From an uncultured Polymorphobacter sp. (GTDB taxonomy: Bacteria > Pseudomonadota > Alphaproteobacteria > Sphingomonadales > Sphingomonadaceae), in assembly GCA_937894055.1 (NCBI GenBank), contig CALDHQ010000206.1, positions 1-6,062 on the forward strand: a stretch of 6,062 nucleotides of DNA, read 5' to 3'. Every line of letters starts with the position of its first letter. Within the stretch, counting starts at the first letter, position 1. The translations under genes and the position numbers were made by a program. Positions 1-6,011 of this stretch are shown in pieces. Under the pieces are notes generated by a model that was given only the letters and a program-made list of their open reading frames with translations, was not told the DNA's origin and searched no databases.

Positions 1-429
1 GTCGGCATCGAGCAGCCCGACCTGAAGACCCTGGCGCGCCAGCGCCACCGCGAGATTGGCAGCGATGGTCGACTTGCCGACGCCGCCCTTGCCACTGGCG
101 ACAGCAATGATACGCCGGATACCGGGCACCATGCCGGTCGTTGCTGCCGCCGCACCGGCGGGTGCGTTGCCCTTTTCAGCCGTCAGGATCAGCCGCACGT
201 CGCTGACGCCGGGCAGGCGGCGCAACGCCACCTCGATTTCGGCGCGCAGGCGCTCGGCATCAGCGTTCGCGAGGCCGTCGAGTCCCAGCACCAGACCGAT
301 GGTCGAGCCACCCTTGCCGTCATCGCGGACGACAACACCTGCCGCACGCGCTGTCGCGATGATGCTGCCGCCGCCCAGCGGGTCGGCAATGGCGGCCAGC
401 ACCTGGGCGGCGTGCTCACGCAAATCCAT
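1..429 (-). CDS. mrp: Mrp/ApbC-family P-loop ATPase, Fe-S cluster carrier (5' part only; 3' end beyond window)
   Basis: Reading the minus strand from the ATG at 429-427 gives 143 uninterrupted codons that run off the left edge, so only the N-terminal part is present; family members are usually about 350 residues. Residues ~1-85 resemble the DUF59/MIP18-like domain (for example the [15 protein letters not shown] segment, residues 72-86). A short Ala/Thr/Gly linker follows (~87-103). The ATPase domain starts at [18 protein letters not shown] (104-121), with the deviant Walker A motif GKGGVGKST (113-121, nt 67-93) typical of MinD/Mrp ATPases; the strand ending in LLDAD (139-143) is at the window edge. 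Homologues bind and transfer Fe-S clusters in the cytoplasm; the C-terminal CxxC motif expected for this lies outside the window and cannot be checked. The start is supported by GGAG (complement of 437-440), 7 nt upstream. The gene is transcribed divergently from hflK. Confidence 0.93.
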   Translation of the reverse strand, partial: MDLREHAAQVLAAIADPLGGGSIIATARAAGVVVRDDGKGGSTIGLVLGLDGLANADAERLRAEIEVALRRLPGVSDVRLILTAEKGNAPAGAAAATTGMVPGIRRIIAVASGKGGVGKSTIAANLAVALARQGLQVGLLDAD

Positions 430-462
430 GATAAAACTCCAGTTTCACTCGAATTCCGGCAG

Positions 463-483
463 ATCGGCAGCCGACATGCCGAT
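463..483. repeat. 7-bp inverted repeat in the mrp/hflK divergent region
   Basis: ATCGGCA (463-469) is exactly complementary in reverse to TGCCGAT (477-483), with a 7-base spacer. It lies about 35 bases upstream of the mrp start codon and more than 100 bases upstream of hflK. It could be a transcription factor operator or a small hairpin in the mrp leader. Arms this short can arise by chance in GC-rich DNA, so the functional reading is inference. Confidence 0.3.
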
Positions 484-511
484 AACAGGTGCGACGATTT
501 CGCCGCATCCC

Positions 512-540
512 TCGCAATCGGCGCGGAGGCTTCGTATATA
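512..540 (+). promoter_or_regulatory. Possible weak promoter for hflKC
   Basis: TATATA (535-540) matches four of six bases of the -10 consensus. TCGCAA (512-517), 17 bases upstream, matches only three of six bases of the -35 consensus. Transcription would start near 547, giving a leader of roughly 50 bases before the hflK start at 600. This is the most A/T-rich spot near hflK in an otherwise GC-rich divergent spacer. Its palindromic TATATA core could serve either strand. The rest of the 430-599 spacer shows no convincing gene. Confidence 0.3.
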
Positions 541-589
541 GCCCTTGAACATGCATGCAAGTGCGCCCGGCAGGGCGACGTGAACTCCA

Positions 590-594
590 AAGGA
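590..594 (+). promoter_or_regulatory. Ribosome binding site of hflK (fixes the start at 600)
   Basis: AAGGA lies 5 bases before the ATG at 600-602. It overlaps the alternative in-frame ATG at 594, which would be left with no spaced ribosome binding site. This favours the start at 600. Confidence 0.65.
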
Positions 595-599
595 TGCAG

Positions 600-1703
600 A
601 TGCCCTGGCAGGACAATAGTGACGGCAGCGGGTCCAAGCGCCCCGAAGGCGAAGGGCCGAAAAACCCCTGGGGTGACGCGCCGCCCAAGCGCCCCGTGCC
701 GCAACGCGGTGGCGGCCCCGGCGGCACTGGTGGCCCCGGCAACGACATTGAAGCCTTTCTGCGCCGCACGCAGGACAAGCTGCGTGACGCCATTCCCGGC
801 GGCGGTGGCGGCGGCGGCGGCGGTAGCAGCACGGTGAACGCCGGTCGCCTCGCAGCTTACGGCGTCGCCGGTATCGTGCTGCTGTGGATTGCCATGACCT
901 CGACGTTCCGCATCAATGCGCAGGAACGCGGTGTCGTCATGCGCTTTGGCAAATATGTCGAAACCGTCGGCCCGGGCTTCCATTTCAAGCTGCCGGCACC
1001 GATCGACACCGTGCTCAAGCCCAAGGTCGAGCAGGTCAATTCGGTCGACATTGGCGCCTCTGATGGTGCGGCCGAAAACCTGATGCTGACCGGCGACCAG
1101 AACATCATCGACATCGCCTATGCGGTGCGCTGGAAGATCAAGAACCCCGAACTTTACCTTTTCGAACTCGCGCAGCCCGAGCAGACGATTCGCGAAACCG
1201 CCGAATCGGCGATGCGCTCCGAAATCGGCAAGGCGCGGCTGAACGACGCGATCGGCCCGCAACGCGCGCAGATTGCCGAGCAGGTGCGTGAGCGCATGCA
1301 GGAAATGCTCGACAGCTACCGCGGCGGCATCGAAATCCGCGGCGTCGACATCAAGCAGGCCGACCCGCCCGCTGCGGTCGACGAGGCGTTCAAGGACGTG
1401 TCGGCGGCGCAGCAGGACGCGCAGCAGGCGCTCAACCAGTCGCGCGGCTATGCGCAGCAGTTGCTGGCGGTAGCGCAAGGTGCGACCGCGGCGTTTGACG
1501 CGGTCTATGCCCAGTACAAGCTGGCGCCCGAAGTGACGCGCAAGCGCATGTACCTTGAAACCATGGAAGACGTGCTCGGCAAGACCGACATGACGGTCAT
1601 CGAGCCGGGCAGCGTGCAGACCTATCTGCCGCTCTCCGAAGTCCAGCGCCGTGCGGCGCGCAGCGCTGCTGCCGCCGCTCCCGCAACCGAACAGGCGAAG
1701 TAA
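600..1703 (+). CDS. hflK: HflK, SPFH-domain membrane subunit of the HflKC modulator of FtsH
   Basis: A 367-residue protein starting MPWQDNSDGSG. Residues 1-83 are a Gly/Pro-rich, presumably disordered cytoplasmic tail with a PWGD motif (23-26), a short helical stretch (49-65) and nine consecutive glycines (67-75). One membrane segment follows at about 84-102. The SPFH/band-7 domain begins at INAQERGVVMRFGKY (~105-119) and contains GPGFHFKLPAPID and the HflK signature GVDIKQADPP (248-257). An Ala/Gln-rich helical region follows, then the conserved RMYLETMEDVL stretch (Y318-M322 within it), VIEPG, and an Ala-rich tail. In E. coli, HflK and HflC form a large cage around FtsH at the inner membrane and restrict its access to substrates; the same role is inferred here. 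E. coli HflK is a little longer (about 419 residues). In-frame ATGs at 555 and 594 exist, but AAGGA at 590-594 favours 600. hflC follows after one base, so the two are probably translationally coupled. Confidence 0.95.
   Translation: MPWQDNSDGSGSKRPEGEGPKNPWGDAPPKRPVPQRGGGPGGTGGPGNDIEAFLRRTQDKLRDAIPGGGGGGGGGSSTVNAGRLAAYGVAGIVLLWIAMTSTFRINAQERGVVMRFGKYVETVGPGFHFKLPAPIDTVLKPKVEQVNSVDIGASDGAAENLMLTGDQNIIDIAYAVRWKIKNPELYLFELAQPEQTIRETAESAMRSEIGKARLNDAIGPQRAQIAEQVRERMQEMLDSYRGGIEIRGVDIKQADPPAAVDEAFKDVSAAQQDAQQALNQSRGYAQQLLAVAQGATAAFDAVYAQYKLAPEVTRKRMYLETMEDVLGKTDMTVIEPGSVQTYLPLSEVQRRAARSAAAAAPATEQAK
798..824 (+). repeat. GGC/GGT codon run encoding nine glycines inside hflK
   Basis: Nine consecutive GGC or GGT codons form a 27-base simple-sequence tract just before the membrane segment of HflK. 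It encodes part of the flexible tail (residues 67-75). Slippage in units of three would change linker length without breaking the frame. Confidence 0.8.
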
Positions 1704-1704
1704 G

Positions 1705-2550
1705 ATGAGTATCCTCCGCAATCCGGTGCCTTGGGCCGTCGCTGCCGTCGTCGTCGGTTTCGTGTTGGCGTCCTCGCTGTTCACCGTGCCCGAAACCTCG
1801 CAGGCGCTGGTCCTGCGGCTCGGCAAACCCGAACGCATCATCAATACCTACGACGCCAAGGCGCCATTCGGCAGTGGCGGCGCGGGCCTCGCGGTGAAGG
1901 TGCCGTTCATCGAAAACGTCGTGTTCATCGACAAGCGCGTGCTCGACCTCGACATGCCCGAGCAGACGGTGCTGTCGACCGATCAGCTGCGGCTGGTGGT
2001 GGACGCCTTCGCGCGCTTCCGCATCACCAACCCGCAGCGCATGTACGAAACCGTCGGCTCCGAGGAACGTGTTGCCGAGGCGCTGTCGCGGATTCTGGCA
2101 TCGCGTCTGCGCAACGAGCTCGGCAAGCAGCCTTTCGCGGCGCTGTTGTCGCCTGAACGGTCGCAGATGATGGATGACATCCAGTCGAGCGTGAATAAGC
2201 TGGCCAAGCAGTACGGTGCTGAAATCGTCGATGTCCGCATCAAGCGCGCCGATCTGCCGACCGGCGCACCGCTCGATTCGGCGTTTACCCGCATGCGCTC
2301 GCAGCGCGCGCAGGAAGCGCTAACGATCCGCGCGCAAGGCAACAAGCAGGCGCAGCTGGTCCGCGCCGAAGCCGATGCCAATGCCGCGCGCATCTACGCC
2401 GAAAGCTTCGGCAAGGATCCCGACTTCTACGCCTTCTACCGCGCCATGCAGGCGTACCGGACGACATTCAACAACAACAACGCCACCGTCGTTCTATCGA
2501 CGGGCAACGAGTTCCTGCGCGAGTTCGACGGCCGCAAGAACGCGCGCTGA
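1705..2550 (+). CDS. hflC: HflC, SPFH-domain membrane partner of HflK
   Basis: A 281-residue protein starting MSILRNPVPW at the ATG one base after the hflK stop codon. The only upstream alternative in frame is a GTG inside hflK (1651). No strong ribosome binding site is visible before 1705, which fits translational coupling to hflK. A single N-terminal membrane segment spans about residues 9-27. The SPFH domain starts at TSQALVLRLGKPERI (~31-45). Family features include a KVPFIENV stretch (65-72), STDQLRLVVDAFARFRI (91-107), RNELG (136-140), VDVRIKRADLP (175-185), a helical Arg/Gln/Ala-rich segment (~196-232), and the HflC-typical FYAFYRAMQAY (241-251). The protein ends in a short charged tail and is somewhat shorter than E. 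coli HflC (about 334 residues). It is expected to pair with HflK around FtsH, with the SPFH domain facing the periplasm as in E. coli. No truncation or frameshift is apparent. Confidence 0.95.
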   Translation: MSILRNPVPWAVAAVVVGFVLASSLFTVPETSQALVLRLGKPERIINTYDAKAPFGSGGAGLAVKVPFIENVVFIDKRVLDLDMPEQTVLSTDQLRLVVDAFARFRITNPQRMYETVGSEERVAEALSRILASRLRNELGKQPFAALLSPERSQMMDDIQSSVNKLAKQYGAEIVDVRIKRADLPTGAPLDSAFTRMRSQRAQEALTIRAQGNKQAQLVRAEADANAARIYAESFGKDPDFYAFYRAMQAYRTTFNNNNATVVLSTGNEFLREFDGRKNAR

Positions 2551-2577
2551 CACATGAACTGCCAAGACAGCTATTGT
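2547..2577 (+). promoter_or_regulatory. Weak candidate internal promoter for degP
   Basis: CTGACA (2547-2552), overlapping the hflC stop codon, matches five of six bases of the -35 consensus. TATTGT (2572-2577) matches four of six -10 bases, but the 19-base spacing is long. If real, it would give degP its own transcript with a leader that includes the 2603-2635 hairpin. The evidence is only a consensus match. Confidence 0.2.
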
Positions 2578-2587
2578 TCATCTTGGC
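2554..2587 (+). repeat. Overlapping small inverted repeats after hflC
   Basis: Two alternative pairings share this stretch. ATGAAC (2554-2559) pairs with GTTCAT (2576-2581), and GCCAAGA (2561-2567) pairs with TCTTGGC (2581-2587). The two stems interleave, so they cannot simply nest. They sit immediately downstream of the hflC stop and could shape the 3' end of the hflKC message. Each arm is short, so chance is possible. Confidence 0.35.
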
Positions 2588-2602
2588 GTGATTAGGAACA
2601 GC

Positions 2603-2635
2603 TGGCACCCGCGATGGATGGCATCGCGGGTGCCA
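2603..2635 (+). terminator. 14-bp perfect hairpin between hflC and degP (terminator-like or processing stem)
   Basis: TGGCACCCGCGATG (2603-2616) and CATCGCGGGTGCCA (2622-2635) are perfect reverse complements around a five-base loop, GATGG. The stem is very GC-rich and should be stable in RNA. The bases after it (AATGAATTTG) are A/T-rich but lack a proper T run, so it is not a textbook intrinsic terminator. It could be an attenuator between hflKC and degP, a 3' stabilising or processing stem for hflKC, or a copy of a dispersed palindromic element. It ends 25 bases before the degP ribosome binding site. Confidence 0.55.
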
Positions 2636-2660
2636 ATGAATTTGAAGCGAACCGATTTCT

Positions 2661-2665
2661 AGGAG
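2661..2665 (+). promoter_or_regulatory. Ribosome binding site of degP (fixes the GTG start)
   Basis: AGGAG lies 9 bases before the GTG at 2675. The alternative in-frame TTG at 2666 directly abuts this motif and so has no usable spacing. The GTG start is therefore preferred, and it also places the signal peptide exactly at the N-terminus. Confidence 0.75.
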
Positions 2666-2674
2666 TTGAACCAC

Positions 2675-4246
2675 GTGCGGATTGTCCGGAGCCTGATTCC
2701 AGCATTTCTGATCCTGGGGAGTGTTGCACACGCGCAGGCGCCTGCCGCCGCACCTGCTGTGGCCACCCAACCGCCGGTCAGCGCCGGCGCACCCGCGACC
2801 ACCGGCCCCGGCGGCGCACCGCGCAGCTTTGCTGACCTGACCGCGCGCCTGACGCCGACCGTCGTCAACGTGTCGACGACGCAGAAGGTCGAAGTCGGCA
2901 AGATGCCCAAGCTGACGCCGGGCACCCCGCTCGATGAACTGTTCAAGCGCTTCCAGGAACAGCAGGGCACCGATGGCGAGGCCGTGACGCGCGAGGCGAC
3001 GTCGCTCGGATCGGGCTTCATCATCTCGCCTGACGGCTATGTCGTCACCAACAACCACGTCATTTCGGGCGGCGACCCGCGCAACGGCGAGCCCAAGACC
3101 GTCGTCGATTCGATCACCGTGACGCTGTCGGACCGCCGCGAATTCACCGCGAAGGTCGTCGGCCGCGACGCACTGTCGGATCTGGCGCTGCTCAAGATCG
3201 ATGCCAAGGACCTGCCGTATGTGACATTCGGCAACAGCGGCGACGTCCGCGTCGGCGACTGGGCGATTGCCATCGGCAACCCGTTCGGGCTCGGCGGCAC
3301 GGTCACCGCGGGCATCGTCTCGGCACTGCACCGCAACATCGGTTCGGGCCAGTATGACCGCTACATCCAGACCGACGCGTCGATCAACCAGGGCAATTCG
3401 GGCGGCCCGCTGTTCGATCTCGATGGCAAGGTCATCGGGGTCAACACCGCGATCTTCTCGCCGACCGGCGGCAATGTCGGTCTCGGCTTTGCTATTCCGG
3501 CCGAGCTCGTCGCACCGGTCGTCCAGCAATTGCGCACCACCGGCGCGGTGACGCGCGGCTATCTCGGTGTCGGCATCCAGCCAGTTTCGCCTGATATCGC
3601 TGCCAGCCTTGGCCTGCCCAAGGACCGCGGCGAAATCGTCGCCTCGGTCGAACCCAGCGGCCCCGCCGCGCGCGCCGGCATCAAGCAGGGCGACGTTATC
3701 GTCAAGGTCGCGAACCAGGCAGTGACGTTCGACAACACGCTGAGCTTCATCGTCGCCAACACGCCGATCGGCGCGACGGTACCGGTCGAATTGATCCGCG
3801 ACGGCAAGACGATGACCGTCAACGCCACGCTGACCAAGCGCCCGAGCGAAGCGGTCATCACCGGCACGCCCGCCGCCGGCGAAGACGCCGACAGCAAGGA
3901 CAAGCCGGCACCGGGCGCCGAGGCCGCACGCCAGAGCCTCGGCATTTCGCTGCAGACGCTGACGCCCGAAACGCGCCGCCAGCTCAAGCTGCCCGACACC
4001 GCGAAGGGCGTCGTCATTGCCAGCCTCAACCCGTCGAGCGACGCGGCGGCAAACGCACTGCAACGCGGCGACCTGATCGTTCAGATCAACCAGCGGCCGG
4101 TCAATACGCCGGCCGAAGCGGCTGCGGCGGTCGAGGATGCACGCAAGGCGGGCCGCGATACGGTGTTGCTGCTGGTGCAGCGTGGGCCGAACCCGGCGCG
4201 CTATATCGGGGTCAAGTTGATGACGCCCAAGACGGGCGCAAAGTAA
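2675..4246 (+). CDS. degP: Periplasmic Do/DegP-family serine endoprotease with two PDZ domains
   Basis: A 523-residue protein with a GTG start. An N-terminal signal peptide (charged MRIVR, hydrophobic core ~7-18, likely cleavage after an A-x-A in AHAQA, residues 18-22) directs export to the periplasm. An Ala/Pro-rich linker runs to about 50. The trypsin-like domain (~52-290) carries the catalytic triad: His128 in TNNHVISGG, Asp169 in DALSDLALLKID, and Ser242 in QGNSGGPLFD. LDELFKRF (86-93) resembles the hydrophobic segment of the LA-loop region in MucD/DegQ-type members. PDZ1 spans ~295-390 (GYLGVGIQPV, AGIKQGDVIVKV). After an acidic/Ala-Gly linker, PDZ2 spans ~420-515 (SLGISLQTL, ALQRGDLIVQINQ). 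The total is slightly longer than E. coli DegP (about 474 residues). The family degrades misfolded envelope proteins and can act as a chaperone in oligomeric cages. It lies downstream of hflKC in an arrangement known in alphaproteobacteria, linking inner-membrane and periplasmic quality control. DegP, DegQ and MucD subtypes cannot be separated by eye. Confidence 0.95.
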   Translation: MRIVRSLIPAFLILGSVAHAQAPAAAPAVATQPPVSAGAPATTGPGGAPRSFADLTARLTPTVVNVSTTQKVEVGKMPKLTPGTPLDELFKRFQEQQGTDGEAVTREATSLGSGFIISPDGYVVTNNHVISGGDPRNGEPKTVVDSITVTLSDRREFTAKVVGRDALSDLALLKIDAKDLPYVTFGNSGDVRVGDWAIAIGNPFGLGGTVTAGIVSALHRNIGSGQYDRYIQTDASINQGNSGGPLFDLDGKVIGVNTAIFSPTGGNVGLGFAIPAELVAPVVQQLRTTGAVTRGYLGVGIQPVSPDIAASLGLPKDRGEIVASVEPSGPAARAGIKQGDVIVKVANQAVTFDNTLSFIVANTPIGATVPVELIRDGKTMTVNATLTKRPSEAVITGTPAAGEDADSKDKPAPGAEAARQSLGISLQTLTPETRRQLKLPDTAKGVVIASLNPSSDAAANALQRGDLIVQINQRPVNTPAEAAAAVEDARKAGRDTVLLLVQRGPNPARYIGVKLMTPKTGAK

Positions 4247-4259
4247 GGCGCCACCTGAC

Positions 4260-4297
4260 CGGCAGCGCGGGCGGCACACTTGGTGCCCGCGCTGCCG
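4260..4297 (+). terminator. 13-bp GC-rich hairpin after degP, probable transcription end or 3' stabiliser
   Basis: CGGCAGCGCGGGC (4260-4272) pairs perfectly with GCCCGCGCTGCCG (4285-4297) around a 12-base loop. It begins 14 bases after the degP stop codon. No T run follows (AAGCAGCCCC), so it is not a canonical intrinsic terminator, but its position directly after a gene fits a termination or mRNA-protection role. It separates degP from the HerA-like gene, implying the latter may have its own promoter. Confidence 0.5.
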
Positions 4298-4328
4298 AAG
4301 CAGCCCCAAATCCGCCGCTCGCTTGAAC

Positions 4329-4348
4329 GTAGCCGGCTGGCAGGCTAC
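4329..4348 (+). repeat. Small hairpin upstream of the HerA-like gene
   Basis: GTAGCC (4329-4334) pairs with GGCTAC (4343-4348) around an eight-base loop. It is preceded by TTGAAC (4323-4328), a fair -35-like hexamer, but no good -10 hexamer follows at standard spacing. It may be an operator or leader hairpin for the gene at 4385, or chance. Confidence 0.25.
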
Positions 4349-4370
4349 CCCTGTCGTACGCATTCAACTC

Positions 4371-4375
4371 AGGGA
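4371..4375 (+). promoter_or_regulatory. Ribosome binding site of the HerA-like gene (fixes the start at 4385)
   Basis: AGGGA lies 9 bases before the ATG at 4385. The reading frame is open further upstream to a TTG at 4280, but that codon sits in the loop of the post-degP hairpin without a ribosome binding site, and the added 35 residues look non-coding. Confidence 0.65.
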
Positions 4376-4384
4376 CAGCGGCGC

Positions 4385-5956
4385 ATGGGCGACAGCATTT
4401 TCATCGGCAAGGGCGAGGAACATCCGCAAGCGCTGGTGCTGCGCCGCGCCAACCGCCACGGGCTGATCGCCGGCGCCACCGGCACCGGCAAGACGGTGAC
4501 GCTGCAGACGCTCGCCGAAGGCTTCAGTCGCGACGGCGTGCCGGTGTTCCTCGCTGATGTGAAGGGCGACATTGCCGGCATGGCGATGATCGGCTCCCCA
4601 GACGCGGCGTGGACGACCAAGCGCGCCACTGAACTGGGCATCGAGGGCTATGCCTTTGCCGACAATCCCGTGGTGTTCTGGGACCTGTTCGGCGAACAGG
4701 GCCACCCGATCCGCACGACGATTTCCGAAATGGGGCCGCTGCTGCTGGCGCGGCTGATGGGACTCAACGAAACGCAGGAAGGCGTGCTATCGGTGGCGTT
4801 CCGCTACGCCGACGAACAGGGGTTGATGCTGCTCGACCTCAAGGACCTGCAGGCGATGCTGAGCTACTGCGCCGACAATGCCGGCGAGCTCGCGTCGAAG
4901 TACGGTAATGTGACCAAGGCCAGCGTCGGCACGATCCAGCGCCAGTTGCTCCAGCTCGAATCGCAGGGCGGCGCCAATTTCTTCGGAGAGCCGGCACTCG
5001 ATATCGTCGATTTCATCGCGACCGACGACAATGGACGCGGGCAGGTCAACATCCTCGCCGCCGACAAGCTGATGCAAAGCCCACGCCTCTACGCGACCTT
5101 TCTGCTCTGGCTGCTCAACGAACTGTTCACGACACTGCCCGAAGTCGGCGACCCGCCCAAGCCCAAGCTGGTATTCTTCTTCGACGAGGCCCACCTGCTG
5201 TTCGACGAAGCGCCCAAGGCGCTGCTCGACAAGATCGAACAGGTCGTGCGGCTGGTGCGCTCGAAAGGCGTCGGCGTCTATTTCATCTCGCAAAACCCGA
5301 TCGATATCCCCGAAGACGTCGCCGGCCAGCTCGGCAACCGCGTCCAACACGCGTTGCGCGCCTTCACGCCGCGCGACCAGAAAGCCATCAAGGCGGCAGC
5401 CACCACCTTCCGCACCAACCCCAAGCTCAATGTCGAAACCGCCATCACCGAGCTCAAGGTCGGCGAGGCGCTGGTGTCGCTGCTGATGGACGACGGCGCC
5501 CCCTCGCCCGTCGAACGCACGCTGATCGCGCCGCCACGCTCGCGCGTCGGGCCGATCACGCCCGCCGAACGCAAGGTGATGATCGACACCTCGGGCGTCG
5601 CCGGCAAATACGAGGAAGTCGTCGACCGCGAGAGCGCCTATGAAATGCTCACCGCCAAGGCCGCCGAAAGCGCCGAAGCCGCAACCGCCGCGAAAACCGC
5701 CGACGCCGAAGCCAAGGCCGCCGCAGCCGCCGCCAAGGCCGAAGCCTTCGCCGCCAAGCAGGCCGCCGCGCAGGAAGCCGCACGCCTGCGCGCCGAAGCC
5801 GCCGCCGAACGCGCCGCGCGCAACGCACCCAAATCGATGACGGAAAAGATGATGGAGTCGGCAGCGCGGTCGGCGGCGACGTCGGTCGGGCGACAGCTCG
5901 GTGGCAAGGTCGGCGGGCAGTTGCTGCGCGGACTGTTGGGGTCGTTGTTCAAATAG
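4385..5956 (+). CDS. HerA-like ATPase of the DUF853 (YjgR) family
   Basis: A 523-residue protein starting [10 protein letters not shown], close in length to E. coli YjgR (about 500). The Walker A motif GATGTGKT is at 30-37, followed by [24 protein letters not shown] (40-62 region), typical of DUF853 and other HerA/FtsK-like ATPases. The Walker B segment [12 protein letters not shown] (262-273) places Asp267 and Glu268 as the metal-binding and catalytic pair; [12 protein letters not shown] (294-305) supplies the polar sensor residue Gln303. [21 protein letters not shown] (around 319-339) is the family's conserved segment. A long Ala/Lys/Glu-rich predicted helix or coiled coil (418-477) leads to a conserved-looking C-terminal end ([21 protein letters not shown]). 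HerA proteins are hexameric DNA-translocating ATPases, but the role of DUF853 members is not established, so DNA translocation is inference. No NurA nuclease or defence partner is visible next to it, arguing against a HerA-based defence module within this window. The 138-base gap and hairpin after degP suggest separate transcription. Confidence 0.9.
   Translation: MGDSIFIGKGEEHPQALVLRRANRHGLIAGATGTGKTVTLQTLAEGFSRDGVPVFLADVKGDIAGMAMIGSPDAAWTTKRATELGIEGYAFADNPVVFWDLFGEQGHPIRTTISEMGPLLLARLMGLNETQEGVLSVAFRYADEQGLMLLDLKDLQAMLSYCADNAGELASKYGNVTKASVGTIQRQLLQLESQGGANFFGEPALDIVDFIATDDNGRGQVNILAADKLMQSPRLYATFLLWLLNELFTTLPEVGDPPKPKLVFFFDEAHLLFDEAPKALLDKIEQVVRLVRSKGVGVYFISQNPIDIPEDVAGQLGNRVQHALRAFTPRDQKAIKAAATTFRTNPKLNVETAITELKVGEALVSLLMDDGAPSPVERTLIAPPRSRVGPITPAERKVMIDTSGVAGKYEEVVDRESAYEMLTAKAAESAEAATAAKTADAEAKAAAAAAKAEAFAAKQAAAQEAARLRAEAAAERAARNAPKSMTEKMMESAARSAATSVGRQLGGKVGGQLLRGLLGSLFK
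5636..5815 (+). repeat. Low-complexity Ala/Lys/Glu codon tract in the HerA-like gene
   Basis: This stretch is built from recurring GCC, GCCGAA, AAGGCC and GCCGCC units and encodes residues ~418-477, dominated by Ala with spaced Lys, Glu and Arg. It predicts a long continuous helix or coiled coil between the ATPase domain and the C-terminal tail. The units are imperfect, so it is low-complexity coding DNA rather than a tandem array. Such tracts commonly vary in length between homologues. Confidence 0.7.
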
Positions 5957-5978
5957 GCCGTTGAAGGGCCTCCGGCGG

Positions 5979-6011
5979 GCAGGGACTTGTCCCTGCACCC
6001 ATTAGTGCAGG
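5979..6011. terminator. Two mutually exclusive hairpins after the HerA-like gene (possible bidirectional terminator or palindromic repeat)
   Basis: GCAGGGA (5979-5985) pairs with TCCCTGC (5990-5996) around CTTG. CCTGCAC (5992-5998) pairs equally well with GTGCAGG (6005-6011) around six bases. The two stems share 5992-5996 and so exclude each other. The element starts 22 bases after the stop at 5956. There is no T run on either side. It could end transcription from the plus strand and from a possible convergent gene, or be a copy of a dispersed palindromic repeat of the REP type. Confidence 0.45.

Noticed and set aside
416..832. Minus-strand frame beginning with a proline run
   Set aside because: The proline run is simply the complement of the glycine codons in hflK, and the true minus-strand gene here (mrp) uses another frame.
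189..1844. Long open frame (551 codons) on the minus strand across hflK
   Set aside because: It overlaps the clearly identified mrp, hflK and hflC genes, encodes Arg/His/Ala-rich sequence without recognisable motifs, and is expected as a shadow in GC-rich coding DNA with few stops.
2595..2599. GGAAC as an ECF-type (RpoE or EcfG) -35 element before degP
   Set aside because: No matching -10 element (CGTT or TCTGA-like) occurs at 16-17 bases; the expected position falls inside the 14-bp hairpin.
2666..2668. TTG as the degP start codon
   Set aside because: It directly abuts the AGGAG ribosome binding site; the GTG at 2675 has proper spacing.
2468..4363. 631-codon open frame on the minus strand across degP
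   Set aside because: It lies antisense to a full, intact degP with a complete catalytic triad. Its Arg/Asp/Ala-rich composition and lack of motifs mark it as a frame shadow.
4280..4384. Upstream extension of the HerA-like gene to a TTG at 4280
   Set aside because: The extension begins inside the loop of the post-degP hairpin and lacks a ribosome binding site, whereas the ATG at 4385 has AGGGA at 9 bases and gives the expected family N-terminus.
4385..5956. HerA gene as part of an anti-phage defence module
   Set aside because: No nuclease, Sir2, NurA or other defence partner is visible nearby. The sequence matches the housekeeping DUF853/YjgR type, and base usage is like that of its neighbours.
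4787..5998. 403-codon open frame on the minus strand across the HerA-like gene, with a Gly/Phe-rich section
   Set aside because: It is a shadow of the Ala/Lys/Glu codon tract and the rest of the ATPase gene; the apparent Gly-rich repeats are the complement of GCC-rich codons.
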